A stretch of DNA of 64,000 nt from Thermoanaerobaculia bacterium (GTDB taxonomy: Bacteria > Acidobacteriota > Thermoanaerobaculia > Multivoradales > JAHEKO01). This document shows, piece by piece, positions 43,756 through 52,793 of the stretch (within the stretch, counting starts at the first letter, position 1; the number at the start of each line of letters is the position of its first letter). Below the pieces are notes generated by a model. That model did not search any database. It was not told the origin of the DNA and worked only from the letters and a program-made list of their open reading frames with translations. Where the stretch lies: positions 62,001 through 126,000 of the forward strand of contig CAMYOG010000022.1 in the NCBI GenBank assembly GCA_947259925.1, in the 5' to 3' direction. A program made the position numbers and the translations under genes.

Positions 43756-44573
43756 CGCTGGCAACCCGGACAGTAGAAGGTGCTGCGGTTGCTCTGGACG
43801 ATTCGGCGCACGGGGGAGCAACACCGCACGCACGGCTCACCCTCGCGGTCATAGACCGCCAGCGAGACCTGGAAGTAACCGGGCTCACCCGCTCCGTCGG
43901 TGAAGTCGTTGAGCGTGGTCCCCCCCTGCTCGATCGCCGAGCTGAGAACCTCCCGCACGGCGCCGGCCAGTCGATGCCAGCGCTGGTCCGAGATGCGAGC
44001 GACCGAGCGGCGCGGGTGGATGCCCGCCAGATGGAGCGCCTCGCTGGCGTAGATGTTGCCCACTCCGACGACGATCCGACCGTCGAGCAGGAAGCTCTTC
44101 ACCGGAGCGCGGCGACCTGCGGCGGCCGCCGCCAACAGGGCGCCGTCGAAGCCGTCCGCCAGCGGCTCGACGCCCAGATGGCGGAAGTGCCGGTCGGTCT
44201 CGAGCCGCGCGGACGGCAGAGCGAGCACGAGGCCGAACCGCCGCGGATCGCGCAAGCGCAGACGCCTGCCGGAGCTCAGGTAGAACGCGACGTGCTCGTG
44301 GAGCTGGCGATCCGCGTTCGCCATCACCAGAGTCAAGCGGCCACTCATGCCCAGGTGCACGACCAGGGTCACGTCTCCCTCGAGATCGATCAGCAGGTAC
44401 TTCGCTCGCCGGCGCAGTCGCTCGATCCGGCGCCCCGAGACCCGCCGGGCGAGTCCCCGGCTGACCGGCTCGCGCAGCGCGCGCTTCCAGACTCGCACCC
44501 GCTCGACGCGTTCGCCGATGAGGATCGGAACGAGGCTGCGTCTCAAGACCTCGACCTCCGGCAACTCGGGCAT
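43752..44573 (-). CDS. mutM: Formamidopyrimidine-DNA glycosylase
   Basis: The 273-residue base-excision enzyme removes oxidised purines such as 8-oxoguanine. Pro2 and Glu3 (MPELPEVE) form the active site, with RRAKYL around the conserved lysine, LGMSGRL, GVGNIYASEALH for the helix-two-turn-helix, and the C-terminal zinc finger CVRC...YCPGC. Its stop overlaps the HAD gene start. Confidence 0.96.
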   Translation of the reverse strand: MPELPEVEVLRRSLVPILIGERVERVRVWKRALREPVSRGLARRVSGRRIERLRRRAKYLLIDLEGDVTLVVHLGMSGRLTLVMANADRQLHEHVAFYLSSGRRLRLRDPRRFGLVLALPSARLETDRHFRHLGVEPLADGFDGALLAAAAAGRRAPVKSFLLDGRIVVGVGNIYASEALHLAGIHPRRSVARISDQRWHRLAGAVREVLSSAIEQGGTTLNDFTDGAGEPGYFQVSLAVYDREGEPCVRCCSPVRRIVQSNRSTFYCPGCQR

Positions 44574-44639
44574 GGCGGCGATTGTAGCCGCGCGCGGGCA
44601 CTTGACAGGCTCTTCGCCGTAGGTGAAAATGAGGCGTAA

Positions 44640-45590
44640 ATGCAGTCGGCAACACTCTCGCTCTTCCCCGACACGAAGCCGATCGGCAGGCCCGACCCGG
44701 ATGCCGCCGCCGTGCGCCATCGAGCGGGCGTCGAGTATTTCGACATGGGGGTGCGCCAGATCCTGAATCGTACCGGCGGCGAGTCGATCCCCTTCACTCG
44801 CAGCATCAATCCGTATCGGGGCTGCGAGTTCGGCTGCGCCTTCTGCTACGCACGCTACACCCATGGCTTCTTCGAGCTCGACCGCTGGCAGGACTTCGAG
44901 CGCAAAATCTACGTCAAGCGGAACGCGTCCCGGTCACTGGAGCGCGCCCTGCGGCGGACCGACCTGAGCGGTCAGCCGATCGCGATCGGTACCGTCACCG
45001 ATCCGTACCAGCCGGCCGAGCGGCACTACGGCGTCACGCGCTCTATCCTCGAAGCCTTCGAGCAGGCTGACGGGCTCGATATCTCGATCACCACCCGTTC
45101 GCCGCTGATCCTCCGGGACCTGCAGCTGCTGACGCGGCTCGACGCGCGCCACTCGATCACGGTCAACGTCTCGATCGCGACTCTCGACCCCCGTACCGCG
45201 CGCAAGCTCGAGCATCGCGTACCAGCTCCCGAGGCGCGCCTGCGCACGATCCGCGCGCTAGCTGCCGAGGGGATCCCGACCCAGATCTTCTGCATGCCGA
45301 TCATGCCGGCGATCAACTCGACGGAGAGTCAGCTCCGGCCGCTGTTCGAGGCGGCCTCCGAGTACGAGGCACGCGACGTCGTCGGCGACGCTCTGTTTCT
45401 CCGGCCGGCGGCGCGCAAGCGCTTCTGGCCGTGGCTGGCGAGCGAGTACCCTCACCTCGAGTCCCGCTACCGGGCGCTCTACGCCGACTCCGACTACCTT
45501 TCGGGAGCGCGCAAAGAGCGCTTGATGGCATCGTTCGAGGCGCTCCGCCTCGCCTACGGCTTTCCCAAGCGCTTGGCAGGCCGGGGCTGA
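44640..45590 (+). CDS. Radical SAM protein (PA0069/SplB-like)
   Basis: The 316-residue protein has Cys62, Cys66 and Cys69 in GCEFGCAFCYAR, preceded by RSINPYRGC. This is the signature of the PA0069/Rv2578c family, which is related to spore photoproduct lyase. TVTDPYQPAE and ISITTRSPLILRD follow. Function is not established, although a DNA-related role is often proposed. It is divergent from mutM, which may or may not be meaningful. Confidence 0.9.
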   Translation: MQSATLSLFPDTKPIGRPDPDAAAVRHRAGVEYFDMGVRQILNRTGGESIPFTRSINPYRGCEFGCAFCYARYTHGFFELDRWQDFERKIYVKRNASRSLERALRRTDLSGQPIAIGTVTDPYQPAERHYGVTRSILEAFEQADGLDISITTRSPLILRDLQLLTRLDARHSITVNVSIATLDPRTARKLEHRVPAPEARLRTIRALAAEGIPTQIFCMPIMPAINSTESQLRPLFEAASEYEARDVVGDALFLRPAARKRFWPWLASEYPHLESRYRALYADSDYLSGARKERLMASFEALRLAYGFPKRLAGRG

Positions 45591-45612
45591 GCCGCTCTCG
45601 GACTTGACTCGC

Positions 45613-45634
45613 GGGCACCGGGGTGCCCACCCCG
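45613..45634. terminator. Two overlapping hairpins after the radical SAM gene
   Basis: GGGCACC/GGTGCCC (45613-45628) and CGGGGTG/CACCCCG (45619-45634) are both perfect 7-bp stems with 2-base loops, and they share bases, so only one can form at a time. No T run follows. They may stop transcription leaving the radical SAM gene or shape the leader of the sulfatase-like gene 43 bp downstream. Confidence 0.4.
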
Positions 45635-45676
45635 GGAGGTATTCTCTCGCGACGGACTCGCGGGTGAGCCTGAGTC

Positions 45677-47689
45677 ATGCGGAGGGTGCGGGGACGACCG
45701 TCGGTCCGGACCCGGAACGGTAGCCGTTGCGTCTGGGCCACGCTCGTCCTCAGCGTAAGTCTCTGGGGGTGTCAGACGGAGCCCGTCTTGACCGTTCCGT
45801 CGGCGACTCCGTTCGTTCTCATCTCGATCGACACGCTGCGCTCCGATCATCTGCCCGCCTACGGCTATCACGCGGTCCGGACGCCAGCCATCGACCGGCT
45901 CCGAGCGTCGGGGATCCTGTTCGAGCACGCGTACTCGCCGGCTCCTCTCACCCTGCCGGCCCACGCGACGCTGCTCACCGGCGCTTTGCCTCCCCGCCAC
46001 GGAGTACGAGACAACATCGGTTACTCGCTCGACGACTCGCTGCCGACCCTCGCCGAGATCCTTCGGGATCGTGGCTACCGGACCGGGGCCGCCGTCTCCG
46101 CCTACGTCCTGCGCAGCGAGACCGGGATCGCTCGAGGATTCGATCGTTTCGACGACCAGCTGTCGTGGAGTGGTTTCGCGGTCATGGCCGACGTCCAGCG
46201 GTCGGGTCTCGAAGCTCTGGAAGCGATCCGCGGCTGGCTGGAGGGTGTCGCGGATGGACCCTTCTTCCTCTTCTTCCACCTCTACGAGCCGCATGCGCCC
46301 TACTCGCCCCCGGAGGCGTTTTCCCAGACCCATTCCCTCGCCTACGACGGTGAGATCGCCGCCGCCGATCACGCCGTGGGAGAGCTGCTCGCGGAGCTGG
46401 ATCGGTTGGGCGCCTACGAGCGCGCCGTGGTTGTCCTGACCTCAGACCACGGCGAAGGACTCGGCGACCACGGCGAGGCGGAGCACGGCGTGCTCCTCTA
46501 CCGCGAGAGCCTCCAGGTACCCCTGATCCTCAAGCTGCCGTTCTCGCGTCTCGGTGGCGAGAGCGTCGAGACACCGGTCGGACTCGACGACGTGTCACCC
46601 ACCTTCCTGTCGCTGCTCGGTCTACCGACACCGGAGACCGTGTCGGGGATCTCGCTCGTCGATCTCGTAGGCCGAGAGACGCCGCCTCGCAGCATCTACT
46701 CCGAGACCTACTACCCTCGATTCCGCCTCGGCTGGAGCGCGCTTCGCTCCGTCGTCGAAGACCGCTACCACTACATCGCCGGGCCCGCTCCCGAGCTCTT
46801 CGATCTGCGAGCCGACCCCGGAGAGCTGCGCAATCTCGTGCACCAACAGAGACGTCGCACCCGCTCGCTCGCCGACCGGCTCGGCCAGTACGACGCCGAG
46901 GTAGCCGAGCCGCTCGAAGCCGACAGCGAGGCGCGACAGGCGCTCGCGACCCTCGGCTACCTCGGCCAGCGCGCCGGCGATGCCGGCGACGGCCCGCTGC
47001 CTGACCCGAAGGCGCGGATCCACACTCTCGAACAGCTCGATCGCGGACTCGCCAGCTTCCGAGAGGGTGACCCGGCGACCGCCATCGCCACCCTGGGGGG
47101 TTTCGCCGCAGAAAACCCTCGCGTGGTGATCGCCTGGGAGTTCCTGGGTCGAGCCTATCTCCATACCGGCCGCCACGAAGACGCCTACGCGAGCCTCTCC
47201 CGAGCCTTCGAGCTGTCGAACGGCGCACCGCACCTGACCGAGCATCTGGCTCGCGCTGCGGTTGCTACTGGACGCCTGACCGAAGCCTCCGTTCATCTCG
47301 CGTCGGCGCTCGAGCGGGCTCCCGAGAGCTCGACGTTGCGATTGATCCAGGGTCGCGTCCTCTTACAGCAGCGGCGGTTTGCGGAAGCGCTCGAGGTCGC
47401 CGAGGAGATGCGCCGGAATCGGCCCGACAGTGCGGACGCGGTCTATCTGTGTGGCACGGTGAAGATCGGGCTCGAGCGCCTCGAAGAAGCCGAGGCGGAC
47501 CTCCGCCACGCGCTCGTGCTCTCGCCTCGCCATGCCGCCGCGATCAGCGACCTCGCGGTTCTGCTGCTCTCGCGAGGCGAGCCGGCGGAGGCGCGGGAGT
47601 TGCTCGAGACGCTGGTCCGCATTCAGCCCGAGAACGCTCATGCACGACGTCTCCTCGCCGACCTACCCGAGCAGGCGTTCAGGAGATAG
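45677..47689 (+). CDS. Sulfatase-like lipoprotein with C-terminal TPRs
   Basis: The 670-residue protein has a lipobox-like start (LSVSLWGC), a sulfatase/phosphatase-fold domain (about 40-400) and TPR-type repeats (about 430-665). Metal ligands are visible in LISIDTLRSDH and LTSDHGEGLGDHGE. The sulfatase CxPxR nucleophile motif is absent: the segment reads LTLPAHATLLTG, so no formylglycine can form. It is therefore more likely a phosphatase or phosphotransferase-type relative. Such sulfatase-TPR proteins are frequent in Acidobacteriota. Confidence 0.85.
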   Translation: MRRVRGRPSVRTRNGSRCVWATLVLSVSLWGCQTEPVLTVPSATPFVLISIDTLRSDHLPAYGYHAVRTPAIDRLRASGILFEHAYSPAPLTLPAHATLLTGALPPRHGVRDNIGYSLDDSLPTLAEILRDRGYRTGAAVSAYVLRSETGIARGFDRFDDQLSWSGFAVMADVQRSGLEALEAIRGWLEGVADGPFFLFFHLYEPHAPYSPPEAFSQTHSLAYDGEIAAADHAVGELLAELDRLGAYERAVVVLTSDHGEGLGDHGEAEHGVLLYRESLQVPLILKLPFSRLGGESVETPVGLDDVSPTFLSLLGLPTPETVSGISLVDLVGRETPPRSIYSETYYPRFRLGWSALRSVVEDRYHYIAGPAPELFDLRADPGELRNLVHQQRRRTRSLADRLGQYDAEVAEPLEADSEARQALATLGYLGQRAGDAGDGPLPDPKARIHTLEQLDRGLASFREGDPATAIATLGGFAAENPRVVIAWEFLGRAYLHTGRHEDAYASLSRAFELSNGAPHLTEHLARAAVATGRLTEASVHLASALERAPESSTLRLIQGRVLLQQRRFAEALEVAEEMRRNRPDSADAVYLCGTVKIGLERLEEAEADLRHALVLSPRHAAAISDLAVLLLSRGEPAEARELLETLVRIQPENAHARRLLADLPEQAFRR

Positions 47690-48107
47690 CTGGAAAAACT
47701 CCCTGGCGACGAGCCTCCGAGAGCGCCGCGCGCGCGGTGCATTTTTCTGCATCCATTCGAATGCACCTCGTTGAATCTGCCGCAACGCGGCAGCCTCGCC
47801 CAATAAGCTGAAAAGACAAGAGTTATCCTGGAAGCCGAAGCTGCGGCCGCGATCGGAATGCCGCAAGGCGGCTTTCGATTCATCTTTCTGCACCGGCACC
47901 GGCTCCGTGAGCGCTGTTCGCGATTTGCTGGACAAGCCCGAGGTGCGGGCCGAGGCCACCCCGTGGGGCAGAATCCGCAGCCGATTCGCGCCCTTCCGAG
48001 CAGCTCTGCAGTGATTGGCAACGGCCTTGCGTTGTCGGTTCCGCGAGCGGAGATGGCTCCAGATTCCTGGTTGAGTCTCCGCGGATCCAATCAGAGGAGG
48101 CAAACAG
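47690..48107. other. 418-bp leader region of the TonB receptor gene
   Basis: No gene is seen here. It contains a GTGCATT/AATGCAC inverted repeat (47737-47743 with 47760-47766) and a perfect CTGCCGC/GCGGCAG hairpin with a 3-base loop (47777-47793). It ends with a strong AGAGGAGG ribosome site before the receptor ATG. It may hold the promoter and a structured 5' leader. No known riboswitch was recognised. Confidence 0.5.
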
Positions 48108-51095
48108 ATGAAACGCAACCGACTCATTCCTCTGACCGCCATCGCTCTCACGATGCTCTTCGGCACTGTCAGCTCGACGATGGCACAGGAGGAGACCGGC
48201 AACCTCTTCGCTGTGGTGCTGGACACCCAGGACGAGGCGTTACCTGGGGTGACCGTCGAGGTCACCGGCATCGGCGCGCCGCGCTTCATGGTGACCAATG
48301 CCAGCGGCGAGGTGCGGTTCCTGGGCTTGGATCCCGGCCTCTACGCCCTGCGGGCGAGTCTCGAAGGATTCTCGACCCTGGAGTATCCCGAGATCGAGAT
48401 CCGTGCCGACCGGAACACGAGTCTGGAGCTGGTCTTGACCGGAGCCGTCGGCGAGGTCATTACCGTGACCTCCGAGAGCCCCCTGCTCGACCAGCGCAAG
48501 GTGACTCAGGGCACGACGATCTCGCAGATCGAGCTCGAGAAGATCCCGACGGCGCGCGACCCCTGGTCTGTGCTCACGCAGACGCCGGCGGTCCTGACCG
48601 ACCGGATCAACGTCGGCGGCAACGAGAGCGGCCAGCAGACCGTCTTCCGCGCCCCGAGCGTGCGCGACGATGAGAACGACTTCCAGGTCGATGGCGTCCA
48701 GATCACCGACATGGCAGCGATCGGCTCGTCGCCCACCTACTACGACTTCGATCAGTTCTCGGAGATGCAGTACACCACCGGTGGCAGCGAGATCACCAAG
48801 ACCGCCGCGGGAGTCTCGGTCAACCTGGTGACCAAGCGGGGCACCAACGAGCTGCGCGGCAGCGCTCGCTACATGCTGACCGACGACGATGGCTACTTCG
48901 GCGGCCTGAAGCAGGGTACACCGGACGTCACCGCCGACCTGGCGCCCGACCAGGAGAGCTTCGACGCCCCCCGCATCAACCGGATTCAGGACTACGGCTT
49001 CGAGGCCGGTGGACCGCTGGTCAAGGACCGAGCCTGGCTCTGGGGTGCCTGGGGCCGCCAGGACATCCAGATGTTCGCCGCCGGTGGCGCACCTGACGAC
49101 ACCGAGCTGGAGAACACGGCGCTCAAGCTCAACTGGCAGGTCACCAACGGCAACTCGCTCATCAGCTCGTTCAACAACGGCGACAAGCAGAAGTTCGGTC
49201 GTGGCGCCGGTCGAACGCGGCCAGCTCCGACGACCACCAACCAGCGCGGCCCGACCGGTGTCTACAAGGTCGAGGACACGCACGTCTTCAACGCCAATCT
49301 GTTCGGCTCGCTCACCTGGTCGAAGGTCGACGGCGGGTTCATGAACACGTCGCAAGCGGTTCTGAACGCTGGCTGCGGCGGTCCCGGCTGTCCGTTCGAG
49401 CTCGAGGCACTCATCGACTCGGAGGGCATCTGGCAGAACAGCTTCTATCAATACAGCGCCAGCCGTCCCTCGGAGGAGTGGAAGGGTGTCGGCTCCTACT
49501 TCATCACTGGCGGCGACATCAGCCAGGAGCTCAAGTTCGGAGCCCGCTATCGCGAGGTCGAGGCGATCACGTCGTTCACCTATCCGGGGCGGAACGTGCT
49601 GCACATGGCCGGCGAGAACTGGGGTCTGGATCCCGGACCGCAGGACGTCGTCATCGCCTATCGCGGCAGCTGGGCGCCGACCGAGCAGGACTACACCTCG
49701 ATCTGGCTCCAGGACACGATCAGTGCCGGCAGCTGGACGATCAACGCCGGTCTGCGCTACGACGTGCAGTCGGGCGCCAACCCGGCGCTGCAGGTGGCGG
49801 CGAACCCCGCCTTTCCGGAGGTGCTGCCCGCGCTCGATTTCCCGGGCAACGACGCCAACGGGCTCGAGTGGGAGTCGATCACGCCGCGCATCGGCGTGAC
49901 CTACGCGGTCGGTGAGGAGCGCGACACCCTGATCCGTGCCAGCTACGCGCAGTTCGCGCGGGCGCTGCCCGGCTGGGTGCCCGGCCAGCTCAATCCGACC
50001 GGTTTCTCCTACGGCTACTTCTACTTCGACGACCGTAACGACAACAACATGTGGGACGACGAATCGGAGCCGTACGAGCTCTTCGACTACGCCGGCTTCG
50101 ACCCGTTGGATCCCACCGCCCTCTCCTCACCGAATCGGATCGACCCGGGTCTCGACCCCGAGATGACCCACGAGCTCATCCTGGGTGCCGAGCATTCGTT
50201 CCTGCCCGAGTTCGTGATGGGCGCTCAGTTCACCTGGCGTCAGGTCGAGGACATCCTCGATGAGCTGCGCCTGGTTCGGGACCCCAGCGGCCTGGTGCGG
50301 CCCGAGAGAGCGAGCGACTACTACATCGTCGGTGACCTCACCGAGACCCTGCCCGATGGCACGGAGGTGATCCTGCCCGAGTGGAATCTGTCGTCCGATC
50401 TCGAAACGACCGGCGGCACGCTCCTGCGCAATGGCCAGCGCGAGCGCGAGTACATGGGCGTCGGGGTCAACTGGACCAAGCGCCTGGTAAATCAGTGGAT
50501 GATGCGTGGCTACATCAACTACGCGTTCACCGATGACTGGAAGATCCCCGCCAACTACGTTGCAGGTGAGGGCGGCCTCGGCCTGCTCAACAACACCGGG
50601 CTCAACCCTTCCGAGCTGAAGAACGATTGCGACGGCTGTCTCTACGCCGTGCAGTCGCTCGGCTCGGGCAACAAGGGCGACGTCTTCCTGCAGAGCGGCT
50701 GGTCCTGGAACCTGAACGGCATGTACCAGTTCTTCCCCAATCGGGCCTACGGCTTCAACGTGGCCGGCAACCTGTACGGCCGCGAGGGTTTCCCGCTGCC
50801 GTACTTCGTGCGCCGGACCGGCACCGAAGATCGCATCACCCGTGACATCTCGATCGTCGCGGACACCGACGACTTCCGGGCCGACGACATCTTCACGCTC
50901 GACCTGCGCGTCGAGAAGGAGTTCGTCACCGCCAACGACGCGAGCATCACAGTCTCGCTCGACGGGTTCAACCTGCTCAACGAGGCCTACGTCCTGCAGC
51001 GCGAGCGGCGGATGAACCTGAGCACGGCCAACTTCCTCGACGAGACGCTCAGCCCCCGCATCTGGCGACTGGGCGTACGTCTCAACTGGAAGTAG
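48108..51095 (+). CDS. Oar-like TonB-dependent receptor
   Basis: The 995-residue outer-membrane protein has a signal peptide (MKRNRLIPLTAIALTMLFGTVSSTMAQ) and a carboxypeptidase-regulatory-like domain (about 30-115: GNLFAVVLDTQDEALPGVTVEVTG). A plug region follows (VDGVQITD, YYDFDQFSEMQYTTGG), then a long beta-barrel ending RIWRLGVRLNWK. This architecture is the Oar/RagA-like group found in Acidobacteriota and Bacteroidota for uptake of large substrates or peptides. The substrate is unknown. No SusD partner is present. GAGGAGG precedes the ATG, and a strong terminator follows. Confidence 0.93.
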   Translation: MKRNRLIPLTAIALTMLFGTVSSTMAQEETGNLFAVVLDTQDEALPGVTVEVTGIGAPRFMVTNASGEVRFLGLDPGLYALRASLEGFSTLEYPEIEIRADRNTSLELVLTGAVGEVITVTSESPLLDQRKVTQGTTISQIELEKIPTARDPWSVLTQTPAVLTDRINVGGNESGQQTVFRAPSVRDDENDFQVDGVQITDMAAIGSSPTYYDFDQFSEMQYTTGGSEITKTAAGVSVNLVTKRGTNELRGSARYMLTDDDGYFGGLKQGTPDVTADLAPDQESFDAPRINRIQDYGFEAGGPLVKDRAWLWGAWGRQDIQMFAAGGAPDDTELENTALKLNWQVTNGNSLISSFNNGDKQKFGRGAGRTRPAPTTTNQRGPTGVYKVEDTHVFNANLFGSLTWSKVDGGFMNTSQAVLNAGCGGPGCPFELEALIDSEGIWQNSFYQYSASRPSEEWKGVGSYFITGGDISQELKFGARYREVEAITSFTYPGRNVLHMAGENWGLDPGPQDVVIAYRGSWAPTEQDYTSIWLQDTISAGSWTINAGLRYDVQSGANPALQVAANPAFPEVLPALDFPGNDANGLEWESITPRIGVTYAVGEERDTLIRASYAQFARALPGWVPGQLNPTGFSYGYFYFDDRNDNNMWDDESEPYELFDYAGFDPLDPTALSSPNRIDPGLDPEMTHELILGAEHSFLPEFVMGAQFTWRQVEDILDELRLVRDPSGLVRPERASDYYIVGDLTETLPDGTEVILPEWNLSSDLETTGGTLLRNGQREREYMGVGVNWTKRLVNQWMMRGYINYAFTDDWKIPANYVAGEGGLGLLNNTGLNPSELKNDCDGCLYAVQSLGSGNKGDVFLQSGWSWNLNGMYQFFPNRAYGFNVAGNLYGREGFPLPYFVRRTGTEDRITRDISIVADTDDFRADDIFTLDLRVEKEFVTANDASITVSLDGFNLLNEAYVLQRERRMNLSTANFLDETLSPRIWRLGVRLNWK

Positions 51096-51126
51096 CAGCT
51101 CCGCACATCGCTTCGAGTCTCGTATC

Positions 51127-51155
51127 GCCGGGGGACCTCCCCCGGCTTCTTTTTT
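51127..51155 (+). terminator. Rho-independent terminator of the TonB receptor gene
   Basis: GCCGGGGGA (51127-51135) pairs perfectly with TCCCCCGGC (51138-51146), followed by TTCTTTTTT. This is a textbook intrinsic terminator, 31 bp after the receptor stop. Confidence 0.95.
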
Positions 51156-51236
51156 GCTCGAACTGTAGCGGCTCGGGTGCGTAGAATCCGGTAGCGACGA
51201 CCGGCGTACGGCGGGTCGCGGACGGAGGAGAGAGCC

Positions 51237-51770
51237 ATGAAGTCAGCGCTCGCCTGGAGCGTAGCGGCCCTGGTCGCGGGTACCCCGGTCGTTGCCCAGC
51301 ATGATCAGCATCTCGGGGGCGATCACCACTCGCAGTATGCGAACCAGGAACCGTCCGGGGTCTCGTCGCTCTCCCGGCAGGAGCTCGACGATCTGCTGGC
51401 GGGGGCCGGCATGGGGTTCGCCCGTCCGGCGGAGCTCAATCACTATCCCGGCCCGAAGCACGTGCTCGAGCTCGCCGCGGAGCTCGAGCTGACCGCCGAG
51501 CAGCGGACCGCCGTCGAAGCGGTCCGGGGTGCGATGCTGGCCAGTGCCCGCGAGCTGGGCGAGAAGATCGTCGAGCTGGAGCGCCACCTCGACCGGCGAT
51601 TCGCGCATCGGCACATCGACGAGGCCAGCCTGCGCGCCGCGACCGCCGAGATCGCCGAGCTCTACGGTCAGCTTCGATTCGCTCACCTGCGGGCTCACCT
51701 CGAGACCCGCGAGCTCCTCACCGACTCCCAGATCGCAGACTACGACCGGCTGCGCGGCTACTCGGACTGA
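51237..51770 (+). CDS. Spy/CpxP-like periplasmic protein
   Basis: The 177-residue protein has a signal peptide (ALAWSVAALVAGTPVVAQ) and a His-rich start to the mature protein (HDQHLGGDHH). A helical body follows with LELTAEQRTAVEAVRGAM, which matches the LTxxQ/Spy-CpxP (periplasmic heavy-metal sensor) family. Such proteins act as chaperones or metal-responsive sensors. GGAGGAGAG precedes the ATG. Its end overlaps the convergent EAL-like gene by 13 bp. Confidence 0.83.
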   Translation: MKSALAWSVAALVAGTPVVAQHDQHLGGDHHSQYANQEPSGVSSLSRQELDDLLAGAGMGFARPAELNHYPGPKHVLELAAELELTAEQRTAVEAVRGAMLASARELGEKIVELERHLDRRFAHRHIDEASLRAATAEIAELYGQLRFAHLRAHLETRELLTDSQIADYDRLRGYSD

Positions 51771-52777
51771 CGCCGCTGGGCGTCGGGCACCTCGGCGCCG
51801 CTGGTGCTCGCGCGGGTCGAGTCGCCGGTGTCGGTCGGGGCGGCATCGTCGTCCTCCTGGAGTCGTCGGGTCAGCTCGACGGCCCGCTCACCCGCCTCGA
51901 GGATCAAGCGGAGATCCTCGTGCAACGGATCACCCGAGGTCACCCACTTGAGGGTCTGATCGGCCAGCAGGGAGATGCCGGCCACCAGGTTGGCCAGCTC
52001 GTGCGCGATCTCGTCCACGGCCTGTGGGTAGCGAGAGCCGGTCTCTCGGCGTGGGCGGACCTCCGAGATCGCGTCGAGCGACCGCGCCAGAAGCTCACCG
52101 GACAACGGCTCCGAGAAGACCGGGCCCTGAGCGTACGGGACTCCCAGCTCGGCGACCACGTCCAGGTCGTGCTGCCGCTCCACTCCCGTCGAGATCGTCA
52201 GGACTCCCAGCTCCTGAGCCAGCCGCGTTATCGAGCGCACGATCGCCCGTCGCCGACGGTCGCGCCGGAGCCCGGTGGCGAAGCCGGGATCGATCTTCAG
52301 GAAGTCCACCTCGAGCCGCTCGAGCAGGCTCAGGTTGGCGATGCCGCTCCCGAAACCGTCCAGTGCCAGTCGAAACCCCTGCTCGCGCAGCACCCGCTGC
52401 GCGTCGTCCAGCCCGCCGAGATCCGCGGCCGGCCCCGGAGCCTGAAGCACGACCACCACATCGCTCTCCTGGAGGGCGTGGCGTCGTATGAGCTCGGCCA
52501 GCACGGTGATCGGACCCGCTTTCGCCAACCAACCCGGTCGGATGCCGAGCAAGAGGGTACCGACCCTCGGCAGCTGGCTCGCCTCGCCGAGGATCGCCTC
52601 GATGCGCTCGGTCTCGGCCTCGAGCGCCCCGGCTTCGCCCGGTGGGGAGTCCGCGGGTCCGGGCGCGATCCCTTCGACTCCGAAGACGGGCGAAGCCGCG
52701 CTGTCCTCCGCGAGCGCGACGATCGGCAAGAGCCGCGCCTCGACCGCACCTCGGCGCGGCCGCCTCTCGGAGCTCAT
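51758..52777 (-). CDS. Degenerate EAL-domain protein with histidine-kinase DHp-like tail
   Basis: The 339-residue protein has an EAL-like domain (about 15-250) with altered key motifs: VEGIAP for ExL, LDGFGSGIANLS for DDFGTG, but LKID and STGVERQ retained. Phosphodiesterase activity on c-di-GMP is therefore doubtful. Residues about 260-315 (IAHELANLVAGIS to ERAVELTRRL) align well with the DHp helix pair of the neighbouring kinase ([13 protein letters not shown]), including the histidine, but no ATPase domain follows. It lies 16 bp after the kinase gene on the same strand and is probably its co-transcribed partner. Confidence 0.75.
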   Translation of the reverse strand: MSSERRPRRGAVEARLLPIVALAEDSAASPVFGVEGIAPGPADSPPGEAGALEAETERIEAILGEASQLPRVGTLLLGIRPGWLAKAGPITVLAELIRRHALQESDVVVVLQAPGPAADLGGLDDAQRVLREQGFRLALDGFGSGIANLSLLERLEVDFLKIDPGFATGLRRDRRRRAIVRSITRLAQELGVLTISTGVERQHDLDVVAELGVPYAQGPVFSEPLSGELLARSLDAISEVRPRRETGSRYPQAVDEIAHELANLVAGISLLADQTLKWVTSGDPLHEDLRLILEAGERAVELTRRLQEDDDAAPTDTGDSTRASTSGAEVPDAQRRQSE

Positions 52778-52793
52778 GCCGCCCCCTTCGCGG

